7,628 nucleotides of DNA from Myxococcales bacterium (GTDB lineage: Bacteria; Myxococcota; Bradymonadia; REDH01): the NCBI GenBank assembly GCA_018970625.1, contig JAGWVZ010000165.1, positions 1 to 7,628 on the forward strand, in the 5' to 3' direction. Positions within the stretch are counted from its first letter, which is position 1; each line of letters starts with the position of its first letter. Positions 1-5,911 of the stretch are shown one piece after another. The notes below the pieces were generated by a model. It had not been told where the DNA came from. It worked only from the letters and a program-made list of their open reading frames with translations, and searched no databases. Made by a program: the position numbers and the translations under genes.

Positions 1-114
1 ACTGCCATAATGTTTCCGTGCGCGCGGCTCACAAAACGAGCCTTTCCTTCACTGCGGGCGATGCCTAATGCAGGCTACCGACCGGCCGCAACCCTTCCGT
101 CGCTCCTGAACGAC

Positions 115-378
115 ATGACCGTCTTACGATTCTTCGAAGTCAGCGAACCTGACTCGGCCGACGCGCCCGGTCACTACGCGCTCCTGGACGACATCGTCTA
201 CTTGGGCCCCTGGCCGTCTGTCGAGCAGGCAAGAACGCAGATCGAAGCCATGGCGAACGAAGCCGGAGGCCTGAGCGCGCTCGTTGAACAGGCGTTGCAC
301 CACACCCGCCACACGCGACGTCGAAGCTCGGCGGCTGCGACTTTTTTGCACGCGCGCAACGGTAAATTCGCCGACTAA
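115..378 (+). CDS. Small hypothetical protein converging on the dehydrogenase gene
   Basis: I do not recognise this 87-residue protein. The frame is open further upstream (ATG at 10 and 73), but protein-like composition begins near the ATG at 115, which gives a start MTVLRFFEVSE. Residues about 1-60 look like a real soluble protein: hydrophobic and acidic residues alternate and there is a segment HYALLDDIVYLGPWPSVEQA. Codon third positions in this part are mostly G or C. The C-terminal third is basic (HTRHTRRRSS) and less convincing. No strong ribosome binding site precedes 115. Its TAA stop (376-378) overlaps the TAG stop of the minus-strand dehydrogenase gene (375-377), so the two genes are tail to tail. 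The gene could be spurious, because the reverse strand of GC-rich DNA is often open. I place it at roughly even odds. Confidence 0.45.
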   Translation: MTVLRFFEVSEPDSADAPGHYALLDDIVYLGPWPSVEQARTQIEAMANEAGGLSALVEQALHHTRHTRRRSSAAATFLHARNGKFAD

Positions 379-1481
379 ACGCCGTGTAAACCGTGAAACT
401 GAACACCCTCGATGCCCAGCACAAAGTCTGCTCCAAAGGCAAGCGCTGGCGAAATGCCGCCCTGAAAACAGGAGCCATTCAACACTCGCTGCACCGCCGC
501 CACACACGACAGTGCGGTGAACGTGTAGCCTTCCGGGCAGGTCAGCGTACCCGACACCACCCGGCCTCGCGCGTTCCGGACTTCGCCGGCGACATCCACC
601 CACGCCGTTTGCCGGACGCGCTCGCCCGGCCCGTCCAGAAAGCGATCAACCAGACCCGACGCCATGCGCAGCACCGCCGCCGCGCCGGGCGCGCGCCGAA
701 GTTTCTCCACCACCTTTAACCCGGCTGCAGCCGGGCCCGGCAGCGCGACCCACGTACGAATGTTGGGAATTCCGGTGGTTTGCCACGCGGTCACGGCGTC
801 GCCAAGCGGCATGGTGACGACGTTTTGTTGCCCGTGCGGAAAGTTGAACGCGCGCTTGCGCCACGCGAAGGGAACCGGGGCCATATGCCCGTCAATGCGA
901 ACGAAACCGCCCAGCGGAATGCCTTCGAGGATGGTCTTGAGGGTGCCGCGGCTTACGGAACCAAATCCCGCCAGCGCGAGCTCCAGCTCCAGCGCATCGG
1001 GCAACTCCCGGTGCAGCATGGCCGCCAGACAATCCGTAGGCACGACGTCCAGCCCCACCCCGGAGCACAGCACAATTCCGGCCTGCTGCGCGCGAGCGTC
1101 GTGCTGCTGAACGAACTCAAACACCGAGCGCTCCCCGGTAATGTCCAGATACGACACTCGGTTACGCAGGCAGGCTGCCACCATGGGCTCGCTGGTCTGC
1201 GAGAAGGGGCCGGCACAATGCATCACCACGGCCATGTCACGCACACCCGCATCGACCTCGCCGGGGTCCGACAGACCAAAGACGCGCCACGACAGACCGT
1301 GGCGTTCAGCGAGCGCCCGAGTCCGTTGTTCGTCGCGTCCGGCGAGTACGGGGCGCATGCCCAACTGCACGGCGTGCTCTACGACCAGCCGTCCGGTGTA
1401 TCCGTAAGCGCCATAAATGAGCCACTCATCCGTCGAGGGTTGGACAAGCGCTCGAGGTGTGTTCTGGTTTTCCTGCAGCAA
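375..1481 (-). CDS. Saccharopine dehydrogenase-like NAD(P)-binding oxidoreductase
   Basis: The product resembles the saccharopine dehydrogenase / trans-acting enoyl reductase family, soluble oxidoreductases with an N-terminal Rossmann fold. Numbering from a TTG start at 1481 (368 residues), the nucleotide-binding motif GAYGYTGR is at 24-31. The second strand, RPVLAGRD, is at 43-50. The family segment CAGPFSQTSEPMVAACL is at 89-105, DITGE at 113-117 and CSGVGLDVVPTD at 139-150. The C-terminus has CPEGYTFTA and the AFGADFVL block near 348-355, typical of this family. The true substrate cannot be read from the sequence. The start is uncertain: no in-frame ATG lies near the expected position about five residues before the Rossmann strand. 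TTG at 1481 and GTG at 1547 are alternatives, neither with a clear ribosome binding site. The open frame runs back into ssrA, which cannot be coding. The upstream flank carries the ssrA repeat remnant. Confidence 0.85.
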   Translation of the reverse strand: MLQENQNTPRALVQPSTDEWLIYGAYGYTGRLVVEHAVQLGMRPVLAGRDEQRTRALAERHGLSWRVFGLSDPGEVDAGVRDMAVVMHCAGPFSQTSEPMVAACLRNRVSYLDITGERSVFEFVQQHDARAQQAGIVLCSGVGLDVVPTDCLAAMLHRELPDALELELALAGFGSVSRGTLKTILEGIPLGGFVRIDGHMAPVPFAWRKRAFNFPHGQQNVVTMPLGDAVTAWQTTGIPNIRTWVALPGPAAAGLKVVEKLRRAPGAAAVLRMASGLVDRFLDGPGERVRQTAWVDVAGEVRNARGRVVSGTLTCPEGYTFTALSCVAAVQRVLNGSCFQGGISPALAFGADFVLGIEGVQFHGLHGV

Positions 1482-1573
1482 AGCGTACCCGGGTGCCTGC
1501 CCATGGCGGCCAGCCGGACCAACAGGTCGCCGCCGCGCACAAGGCACGTCAGCGACCCATTTTCCGGTGTGTA

Positions 1574-1602
1574 AAAAAGTGGAGGCGGGGGGAGTTGAAC
1601 CC
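1574..1602 (-). repeat. Distal direct copy of the ssrA 3' end (putative att remnant)
   Basis: These 29 bp are identical to 1677-1705, which comprise the T-loop, 3' T-stem, 3' acceptor strand and first trailer bases of tmRNA. Here the upstream half of the T-stem is lost: CCGGG replaces GGGGG and cannot pair fully with CCCCC. No D-arm or 5' acceptor strand is present nearby, so this is a fragment and not a second tRNA or tmRNA gene. A displaced 3' end of this kind is what an integrating element leaves when it inserts into ssrA and restores the gene with its own copy. That origin is inferred; the repeat itself is seen directly. Confidence 0.85.
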
Positions 1603-1614
1603 GGCAACCGAGCA

Positions 1615-1634
1615 CGCCTGCCACACGGCAGGCG
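1615..1634. other. Perfect 8-bp hairpin in the ssrA downstream spacer
   Basis: CGCCTGCC and GGCAGGCG flank a 4-base loop (ACAC on the plus strand). The stem is strong, but no T-run follows on either strand, so it is not a standard intrinsic terminator. It lies between the two direct copies of the ssrA 3' end and may belong to the same inserted or rearranged fragment. I considered an anticodon arm and rejected it because the loop cannot be 7 bases with a 5-bp stem. Confidence 0.55.
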
Positions 1635-1651
1635 CGCGCAGGGCGGCAGTT

Positions 1652-1665
1652 GACGGGGGTTCAAC
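1652..1665 (+). repeat. Inverted copy of the tmRNA T-arm sequence
   Basis: GACGGGGGTTCAAC here is the exact reverse complement of plus-strand 1697-1710, inside the T-arm of ssrA. The arms are 14 bp with a 31-bp spacer and do not extend further in either direction. In a read-through minus-strand transcript, this trailer segment is complementary to the tmRNA T-arm. The same segment can also form a local hairpin (1652-1657 with 1668-1673, 10-base loop), so two alternative folds compete. Confidence 0.8.
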
Positions 1666-1676
1666 AACCCGTCTCG

Positions 1677-1705
1677 AAAAAGTGGAGGCGGGGGGAGTTG
1701 AACCC
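1677..1705 (-). repeat. Proximal direct repeat: functional ssrA 3' end
   Basis: This is the copy of the 29-bp repeat that belongs to the working tmRNA gene: T-loop TTCAACT, T-stem CCCCC, acceptor strand CGCCTCC, discriminator A, then C and a run of five T. The distal identical copy starts 103 bp further downstream of ssrA. The T-run right after the GC-rich acceptor stem could itself aid termination. Confidence 0.85.
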
Positions 1706-2052
1706 CCGTCCGAAAGTCCTCCGCGCATGCGTCTACGTGCGTAGCTCGTGTATTGAATCGACCCATTCGGCTGCCCCATGAGCAGGGACCAGTCGGGCAA
1801 CCCCGTAATTAATCTTGTGAAGCTGGCGTCACAGGGAAGACTCCAACAGCACCAGTCTGGTTTAAATCAGAGACTTTGCGGCGCTCCAGACTGGCTCCGC
1901 ATCACCTCGGCTGAACCCGGGTTTTAATCAGGCAGCCACTGCGAATTCAACGTTGTTGTTTGCAGTTATTTTTTGCCGGTTTTTTGAGAGGCCACCGACG
2001 CCTCTGCACGCAACATGAACTTTGTAACCCCCGTCGAATCCAGTACGCCCCC
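1683..2052 (-). ncRNA. ssrA: Transfer-messenger RNA (tmRNA)
   Basis: tmRNA, with SmpB, rescues ribosomes stalled on broken mRNA: it acts as tRNA-Ala and then supplies a short reading frame that tags the nascent chain for proteolysis. About 370 nt are present. The 5' end, GGGGGCG followed by the conserved CTGGATTCGACGGGGG block, pairs as an acceptor stem with the 3' strand CGCCTCC (one G-U pair as third pair). The T-arm is a GGGGG/CCCCC stem with loop TTCAACT. The conserved AAAAATAAC segment precedes the resume codon GCA. The tag frame, 1963-1928, reads ANNNVEFAVAA then TGA, ending in the usual AA. After discriminator A (1683) the DNA reads CTT, so the terminal CCA is not encoded and must be added post-transcriptionally. 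The gene follows smpB on the same strand, 208 bp downstream, with its own promoter. Its 3' flank carries repeated T-arm fragments. Confidence 0.97.
1928..1963 (-). other. tmRNA proteolysis-tag reading frame (ANNNVEFAVAA)
   Basis: The frame runs GCA AAC AAC AAC GTT GAA TTC GCA GTG GCT GCC TGA. It starts at the GCA resume codon, just after the AATAACT segment that corresponds to AATAGTC upstream of the Escherichia coli tag. It encodes 11 residues added to stalled nascent chains. The AA terminus is the degron recognised by ClpXP-type proteases in known systems. The run of three Asn and the VEF centre differ from the E. coli ANDENYALAA form. Confidence 0.93.
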
Positions 2053-2101
2053 GGAAAATAATAAATCAAAGAATCGCAGCCATCGCGGGCCACAGCGTCC
2101 A

Positions 2102-2129
2102 ACCTTAGGCGCCATGCAACGCCTGTCAA
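2102..2129 (-). promoter_or_regulatory. Putative sigma70-type promoter of ssrA
   Basis: On the minus strand a perfect -35 box TTGACA (2129-2124) is followed after 16 bp by TAAGGT (2107-2102) as a partial -10. Transcription would begin near 2095, about 43 nt before the mature tmRNA 5' end, leaving a leader for removal by RNase P. The position is what an independent ssrA promoter requires. The -10 match is modest. Confidence 0.6.
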
Positions 2130-2260
2130 TGCCAGTGAACGGCTGCGGCGCGCCCTGCTGACACTTTCGCCATCAGAAAAGTAGCGGCCACCCGATTCTA
2201 ATGGCCGATGTCGCCCCTGGCCGTCGTCCGCCGGGCGTACCCGAGCGGCAAACTCGCCGA

Positions 2261-2773
2261 CTAGCCGTTCCAGTTGCGTTTTGCGCGCTCCAGCTCGCGC
2301 TTCACGTCACGCTCCTTCATGGAGTCACGTTTGTCGTAGTCCTTCTTGCCACGGCATAAGCCCAGCTCGACCTTGATGGTCGAGCCCATGAAGTACAGCT
2401 TGAGCGGCACCAGCGTCATGCCCGGATCGCGCACCTTGTCTCGAAGACGACTCAGCTCGGCGGCATGCATCAGCAGCTTGCGGCGACGCTGCTGCGCGTG
2501 CCCAAACTGGCTCGACGGCGCGTACTCCGTAATCTGCAGCGCCACCAACCACAGCTCGCCACCCTCGAACTCGGCGTACGAAGCCCCAAAATTCACCCGG
2601 CCCGCGCGCAGCGACTTCACCTCGCTACCAACCAGCACAATGCCGACCTCCCACGAATCCAGCACCTCATAGTCGTGACGCGCCTTCTTGTTCACCGCGA
2701 TATCTCGCGGGACGTCGGGTTTGCGGACGTCCGAAGACGACGACCTTGAATGTACGGTGCGGGGCGATGCCAT
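2261..2773 (-). CDS. smpB: SsrA-binding protein SmpB
   Basis: SmpB is a small basic cytoplasmic protein that binds the tRNA-like domain of tmRNA and delivers it to the stalled ribosome, where its C-terminal tail occupies the empty mRNA channel. The 170 residues include the family signatures NKKARHDY (28-35), GSEVKSLRAGR (49-59), the RRRKLLMH segment (96-103), LVPLKLYF (111-118), KVELGL (124-129) and RGKKDYDKRD (141-150). A lysine/arginine-rich helical tail KERDVKRELERAKRN (153-167) completes the protein. The N-terminus carries about 20 extra residues rich in Ser and Arg compared with Escherichia coli SmpB (160 aa). The ATG at 2773 is only 9 bp from the bioF stop and has no strong ribosome binding site, which suggests translation coupled to bioF in one operon. 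ssrA follows on the same strand. Confidence 0.97.
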   Translation of the reverse strand: MASPRTVHSRSSSSDVRKPDVPRDIAVNKKARHDYEVLDSWEVGIVLVGSEVKSLRAGRVNFGASYAEFEGGELWLVALQITEYAPSSQFGHAQQRRRKLLMHAAELSRLRDKVRDPGMTLVPLKLYFMGSTIKVELGLCRGKKDYDKRDSMKERDVKRELERAKRNWNG

Positions 2774-2782
2774 GGTGCCGTG

Positions 2783-3961
2783 CTAGCTGGAGAATGGTGG
2801 GAGGACCCCGACCGCCGCAGAAGCGGACACCAATGCTTCAACGAAGCGATCAATCTCGTCAATATCCACATCGGCCCGCATCGTCACACGCAGGCGCGAC
2901 GTGCCCTCGGGAACCGTGGGCGGCCGAATACCGGTCACCCGGTAACCACGCTGCAACAGGGCGGCAGACAACGCCATCGTCTGTGCAGCATCGCCGATCC
3001 GCAGCGGAAAAATCGCCGACTCCGTACCACCCCGCCACCAGCCAACGGATGCCAGCGCAGACGCCAGACGAACCGTGCGCGCACGCAACGCCCGCTGATG
3101 CTCCCCATGCTCAAGCACCGACACCGCCTGCAACGTCGCGCCAGCCGCAGCGGGCGGCAGCGCCGTGCTAAACACCAGCGGCCGAGCCCGATTGTACAGC
3201 CAACCGCGAAGCGCCGCCGAACACACCACGAAGGCACCGTAGCTGCCCATCGCCTTGCCGCATGTACCCACACGAGCCACTACACGGTTCGCGACCCCGA
3301 GCTCATGACAGAGTCCTCGCCCGCCCTCACCGCGCACGCCCAGCGCGTGCGCCTCGTCTACCAGCACAAAGGCATCGTGGGCGTCGGCCAGGTCGCACAG
3401 CGCCCTCAGGTCGGTCGCATCGCCATCCATGCTGAATATGGACTCGGTCACGATCCACTTGCGGCCGCGGCCACGCCATCCCGAAAGCTGTTCACCAAGC
3501 TGCGTAAAATCCTGATGCGAAAAGATAAAGCGTTCGGCGCGGCCCAGTCGAATGCCGTCGATGATGCTCGCGTGGTTCAGCGCATCCGAGAACACCGCGT
3601 CGCCCGGTTGCAGCACCGCCGAAAGCAGCCCCGTGTTCGCGGCGAACCCGTTATTGAACAACAGCGCCGTCGCACTGCCGCCCTGCCCCATCCATTGCGC
3701 GAGCCGCGCCTCCAGCTGACGATGTATCGGCAGCGTACCCGTCACCAGCCGCGACGCGCCAGCGCCCGAGCCGGTTTGCATGGCTTCAAGCGCGGCGGCG
3801 ACCAGCTGCTGCGAACGCCCCAGGCCCAGATAGTCGTTGGAACACCAGTCCTGGGCCGAGTCACTCGACGCCGGCGCATCCACGCGCCACTGCGCCCGGT
3901 CCACGAGAGCCTTCATCGCCGGCTGCAACAGCGCATCCAGTCGCGCGACCGCGTTCGTCAC
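2783..3961 (-). CDS. bioF: 8-amino-7-oxononanoate synthase (PLP-dependent)
   Basis: This enzyme condenses pimeloyl-ACP (or pimeloyl-CoA) with L-alanine, releasing CO2, in the first step of biotin ring assembly. From the GTG at 3961 it has 392 residues, near the family's usual 380-390. Visible motifs are CSNDYLGL (40-47), GAGASRLVTGT (66-76), LLFNNGFAANTG (100-111), NHASIIDGIRL (129-139), the ESIFSMDGD segment (173-181) and VDEAHALG (201-208). Also present are GTCGKAMGSYGAFV with the PLP lysine at 236, FSTALPP, and PPTVPEGTSRLRVT near the C-terminus. H130, D202, H205 and K236 correspond in order and spacing to the cofactor residues known in E. coli BioF. The related 2-amino-3-ketobutyrate CoA ligase and serine palmitoyltransferase are alternatives, but the PPTVPEGTSRLR block favours BioF. 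The start overlaps the preceding stop as GTGA. An upstream ATG at 4090 would overlap the lipoprotein gene by over 100 bp and is unlikely. Confidence 0.88.
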   Translation of the reverse strand: MTNAVARLDALLQPAMKALVDRAQWRVDAPASSDSAQDWCSNDYLGLGRSQQLVAAALEAMQTGSGAGASRLVTGTLPIHRQLEARLAQWMGQGGSATALLFNNGFAANTGLLSAVLQPGDAVFSDALNHASIIDGIRLGRAERFIFSHQDFTQLGEQLSGWRGRGRKWIVTESIFSMDGDATDLRALCDLADAHDAFVLVDEAHALGVRGEGGRGLCHELGVANRVVARVGTCGKAMGSYGAFVVCSAALRGWLYNRARPLVFSTALPPAAAGATLQAVSVLEHGEHQRALRARTVRLASALASVGWWRGGTESAIFPLRIGDAAQTMALSAALLQRGYRVTGIRPPTVPEGTSRLRVTMRADVDIDEIDRFVEALVSASAAVGVLPPFSS

Positions 3962-5193
3962 AGCTCGTTCACATAGGTCAGTGGCCGGCCCAGACGCTCG
4001 CTCAGCGCCGCTTCGATATCGTTCAACCGATAAAAGATGCGAATGGCGTCTTCGAGTGGAAACAGACAGGGGGCCGACAGGTCCTGGCAAATACCAGCTT
4101 CCAACATGAAATCAGGTATTTCTGTCGGCGCGGGCCGCTCGGTAATCCGATACACCCACCGAGCGACGGCCAGGCGACGCGCGCCCGGGTCAGCCTGATC
4201 AAAGCGCGCAATCAGGCGGTCGGACGAATAGCCCTCGAACTCGGCCATGTCGTCTTCGAGATGCTTCTGGTTGTATCGAAACATGAAGTTTGTCTGGAAC
4301 ACCGGGTAAAGCGCCTCACGACTCTTCACCGCCACGCGCTCCACCACGGCATCGGCGACCTCAAGACCGTCGACCTGCCTCAGAAACAGCAGCTCGTACA
4401 GGGTCGCGGCTCCCTGAGGATACACCGTCGCAAGCTCGTCGGCCTTCGCTTCGATGTCAGCGACGAGCGTCGCCCCAATCTCGGGGGCCTGCCCGACTTC
4501 GAACGCACCCACGCGCATCTGCATGCGTCGCACGGGGTCAGGCACGCGCACCGACGCAGCCAGCCAGGCGGCCTCCAGCGCACTGGCGGCGACCGTCTTT
4601 TCGGGCCCGTCCGGCGCTTCGCGCAGGGCGTCCTGCATCTCAATGAAGCGCATGACCTGCAGCGCGGGTGGGTCCTGCACCGGCTCGGCCGTGCCACTTC
4701 CCTCGGCCAGCGGAACGGCGGCAGGCGGCAGCGCCATCTCGACCGTGGGCAACAGCTGCACCTCGGCTGCGAACGACAGGGCGCGCACGTCAATCCGATT
4801 GTCTTCGGTGCAAGGCGCCAGTCCGTCCACGGCATCGGAGACCGTTGCAGCGGCCAGCGCAGCAGCCACGCAGGTGTCCTGCCGCAGCGTGTCGCGTTCG
4901 ACCCCGGCGGTCAGCGCTGCGATGGCCACCTGCGCCTCGGCAAAACGTCCGGCAACAGCCAGCGCCTGTGCGCGAAGCTGCTGCGCGCGCGCCTGATTGT
5001 CGGCAGGCACGCTGTTCAGAATCGCGAGGGCCCCCGAGCCGTCGCCCGCTTGCAGCAGGGCGTTCACCTGCTCGATCTGCCCGGGTGTGAGCGAGGTTGG
5101 CGCGGGCGTGGCGGTCTGACAGGCAGCCCCGAGCAACAGCGCGGCCAATGTGCACGACAGGATGCCCATACGGGGCGCAAGGCGACGAGTCAT
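3958..5193 (-). CDS. Putative helical-repeat lipoprotein, function unknown
   Basis: I do not recognise a named family. From the ATG at 5193 the protein has 411 residues and begins with a signal peptide: basic n-region TRRLAPR, then a hydrophobic core ILSCTLAALLLGAAC. Cys25 could be the lipidation site, though the residue at -3 is Gly and not the usual Leu. A low-complexity A/T/P stretch follows. Residues about 35-110 are Ala/Leu-rich helical pairs (GDGSGALAILNSVPADNQARAQ and a following RFAEAQVAIAAL unit), resembling TPR-like repeats. The C-terminal half is acidic and helical without an evident catalytic motif. It would be secreted and membrane-anchored. A longer start at 5286 is open but places 31 odd residues before the signal peptide. 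Its TGA overlaps the bioF GTG start, so the two are likely translationally coupled. The upstream acidic-protein gene ends 114 bp away. Confidence 0.75.
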   Translation of the reverse strand: MTRRLAPRMGILSCTLAALLLGAACQTATPAPTSLTPGQIEQVNALLQAGDGSGALAILNSVPADNQARAQQLRAQALAVAGRFAEAQVAIAALTAGVERDTLRQDTCVAAALAAATVSDAVDGLAPCTEDNRIDVRALSFAAEVQLLPTVEMALPPAAVPLAEGSGTAEPVQDPPALQVMRFIEMQDALREAPDGPEKTVAASALEAAWLAASVRVPDPVRRMQMRVGAFEVGQAPEIGATLVADIEAKADELATVYPQGAATLYELLFLRQVDGLEVADAVVERVAVKSREALYPVFQTNFMFRYNQKHLEDDMAEFEGYSSDRLIARFDQADPGARRLAVARWVYRITERPAPTEIPDFMLEAGICQDLSAPCLFPLEDAIRIFYRLNDIEAALSERLGRPLTYVNEL

Positions 5194-5307
5194 GAATTCA
5201 CGGGAGGTAAGGCGGGCGAAGTCGCGTCGTTGAGCGCGCACAGGCGAACCCGGAGACGGGTAAGCAGCCCTGCCCCCAAAGCGCAACCCCGCCGGGCGTG
5301 AATGCGA

Positions 5308-5772
5308 TCAGCGGTTGTGCACGAGCTTGCGCAGGGCGTCCTTGAAGAGGACTTCGGCGCGGGTCGGCGACTGAATTTCGGTGACGAAGCCGAGTCCGAA
5401 ATTCTTGTGGTTGATCAGGTCGTGGCGCTGCAACCTGGCCGAGATCGCGTACTGAATCGGCTTGTTATCGCCATATTTGGCGTTCAGGCGGTCCCAGACC
5501 TCGGCACAGATGTCCGGCTTCTCGAGCTTGGTCTTGGCCACGCCCTCGATCGAGGGAGCGGCTTTTACCGGCACCCGACGCTTGGCGACGACGCGCGAAA
5601 TCACGTCCTCGTCAGCGTCTTCGTCTCCTTCACCGTCGTCGATCGCGATCTCTTCGTCGTCGAACTCCAGTTCGCTATCGGCAAAGTCGCCATCAATCTC
5701 TTCTTCACCACCTTCGAAATCGTCCTCGAATTCTTCGTCTTTGGTATCGTCTTCGTGGCGTTCCTTGACCAT
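5308..5772 (-). CDS. Small protein with hyperacidic N-terminus and a CarD/SH3-like C-terminal module
   Basis: This 154-residue protein has two parts. Residues 4-56 are extremely acidic (32 Asp or Glu of 53) and probably disordered. A basic linker (VVAKRRVPVK, 61-70) leads to a C-terminal module at about 95-154. That module contains HDLINHKNFGLGFVTEI (117-133) and AEVLFKDALRKLVH (139-152), a pattern of small beta-barrel modules seen in many Myxococcota and delta-type proteins and loosely like the CarD N-terminal domain. A transcription or nucleic-acid-linked role is possible but not shown. The start is well supported: GAGG lies 8 bases before the ATG at 5772. It sits between two lipoprotein genes, 139 bp after one and 114 bp before the next, all in one direction. 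The acidic codons (GAC, GAA, GAG) create long open frames on the opposite strand, which I regard as shadows. Confidence 0.85.
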   Translation of the reverse strand: MVKERHEDDTKDEEFEDDFEGGEEEIDGDFADSELEFDDEEIAIDDGEGDEDADEDVISRVVAKRRVPVKAAPSIEGVAKTKLEKPDICAEVWDRLNAKYGDNKPIQYAISARLQRHDLINHKNFGLGFVTEIQSPTRAEVLFKDALRKLVHNR

Positions 5773-5800
5773 CGATTTAGCCTCAGTGCGAGTTCAATGC

Positions 5801-5816
5801 ACCCCGCAGGCGGGGT
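5801..5816. other. GC hairpin in the leader of the acidic-protein gene
   Basis: ACCCCG and CGGGGT form a 6-bp stem around CAGG, 28 bp upstream of the acidic-protein start codon. No T-run follows on the minus strand, so it is a poor intrinsic terminator for the preceding lipoprotein gene. It could act as a leader or mRNA-processing structure, or have no function. Confidence 0.35.
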
Positions 5817-5911
5817 CTTCGTGAGCGAAACAGAGTGCGGGTTAGCGGAGTGCAGCGCCCGGCGTCAAGCAGAGGGCCACCCTGAACAACATTTCCTGCA
5901 CGCGGGCCGGT

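Noticed and set aside
1562..1680. A second tRNA gene downstream of ssrA
   Set aside because: Only the T-loop and 3' acceptor strand are present. No matching 5' acceptor strand, D-arm or 7-base anticodon loop can be formed, and the 5' T-stem is mismatched.
2750..3976. A 408-residue open frame on the plus strand
   Set aside because: It is opposite bioF, whose motifs are unambiguous, and its composition is Arg/His/Gln-biased.
4261..5301. A 346-residue plus-strand frame
   Set aside because: It is opposite the lipoprotein gene, His/Arg/Gln-rich, with no ribosome binding site or motif.
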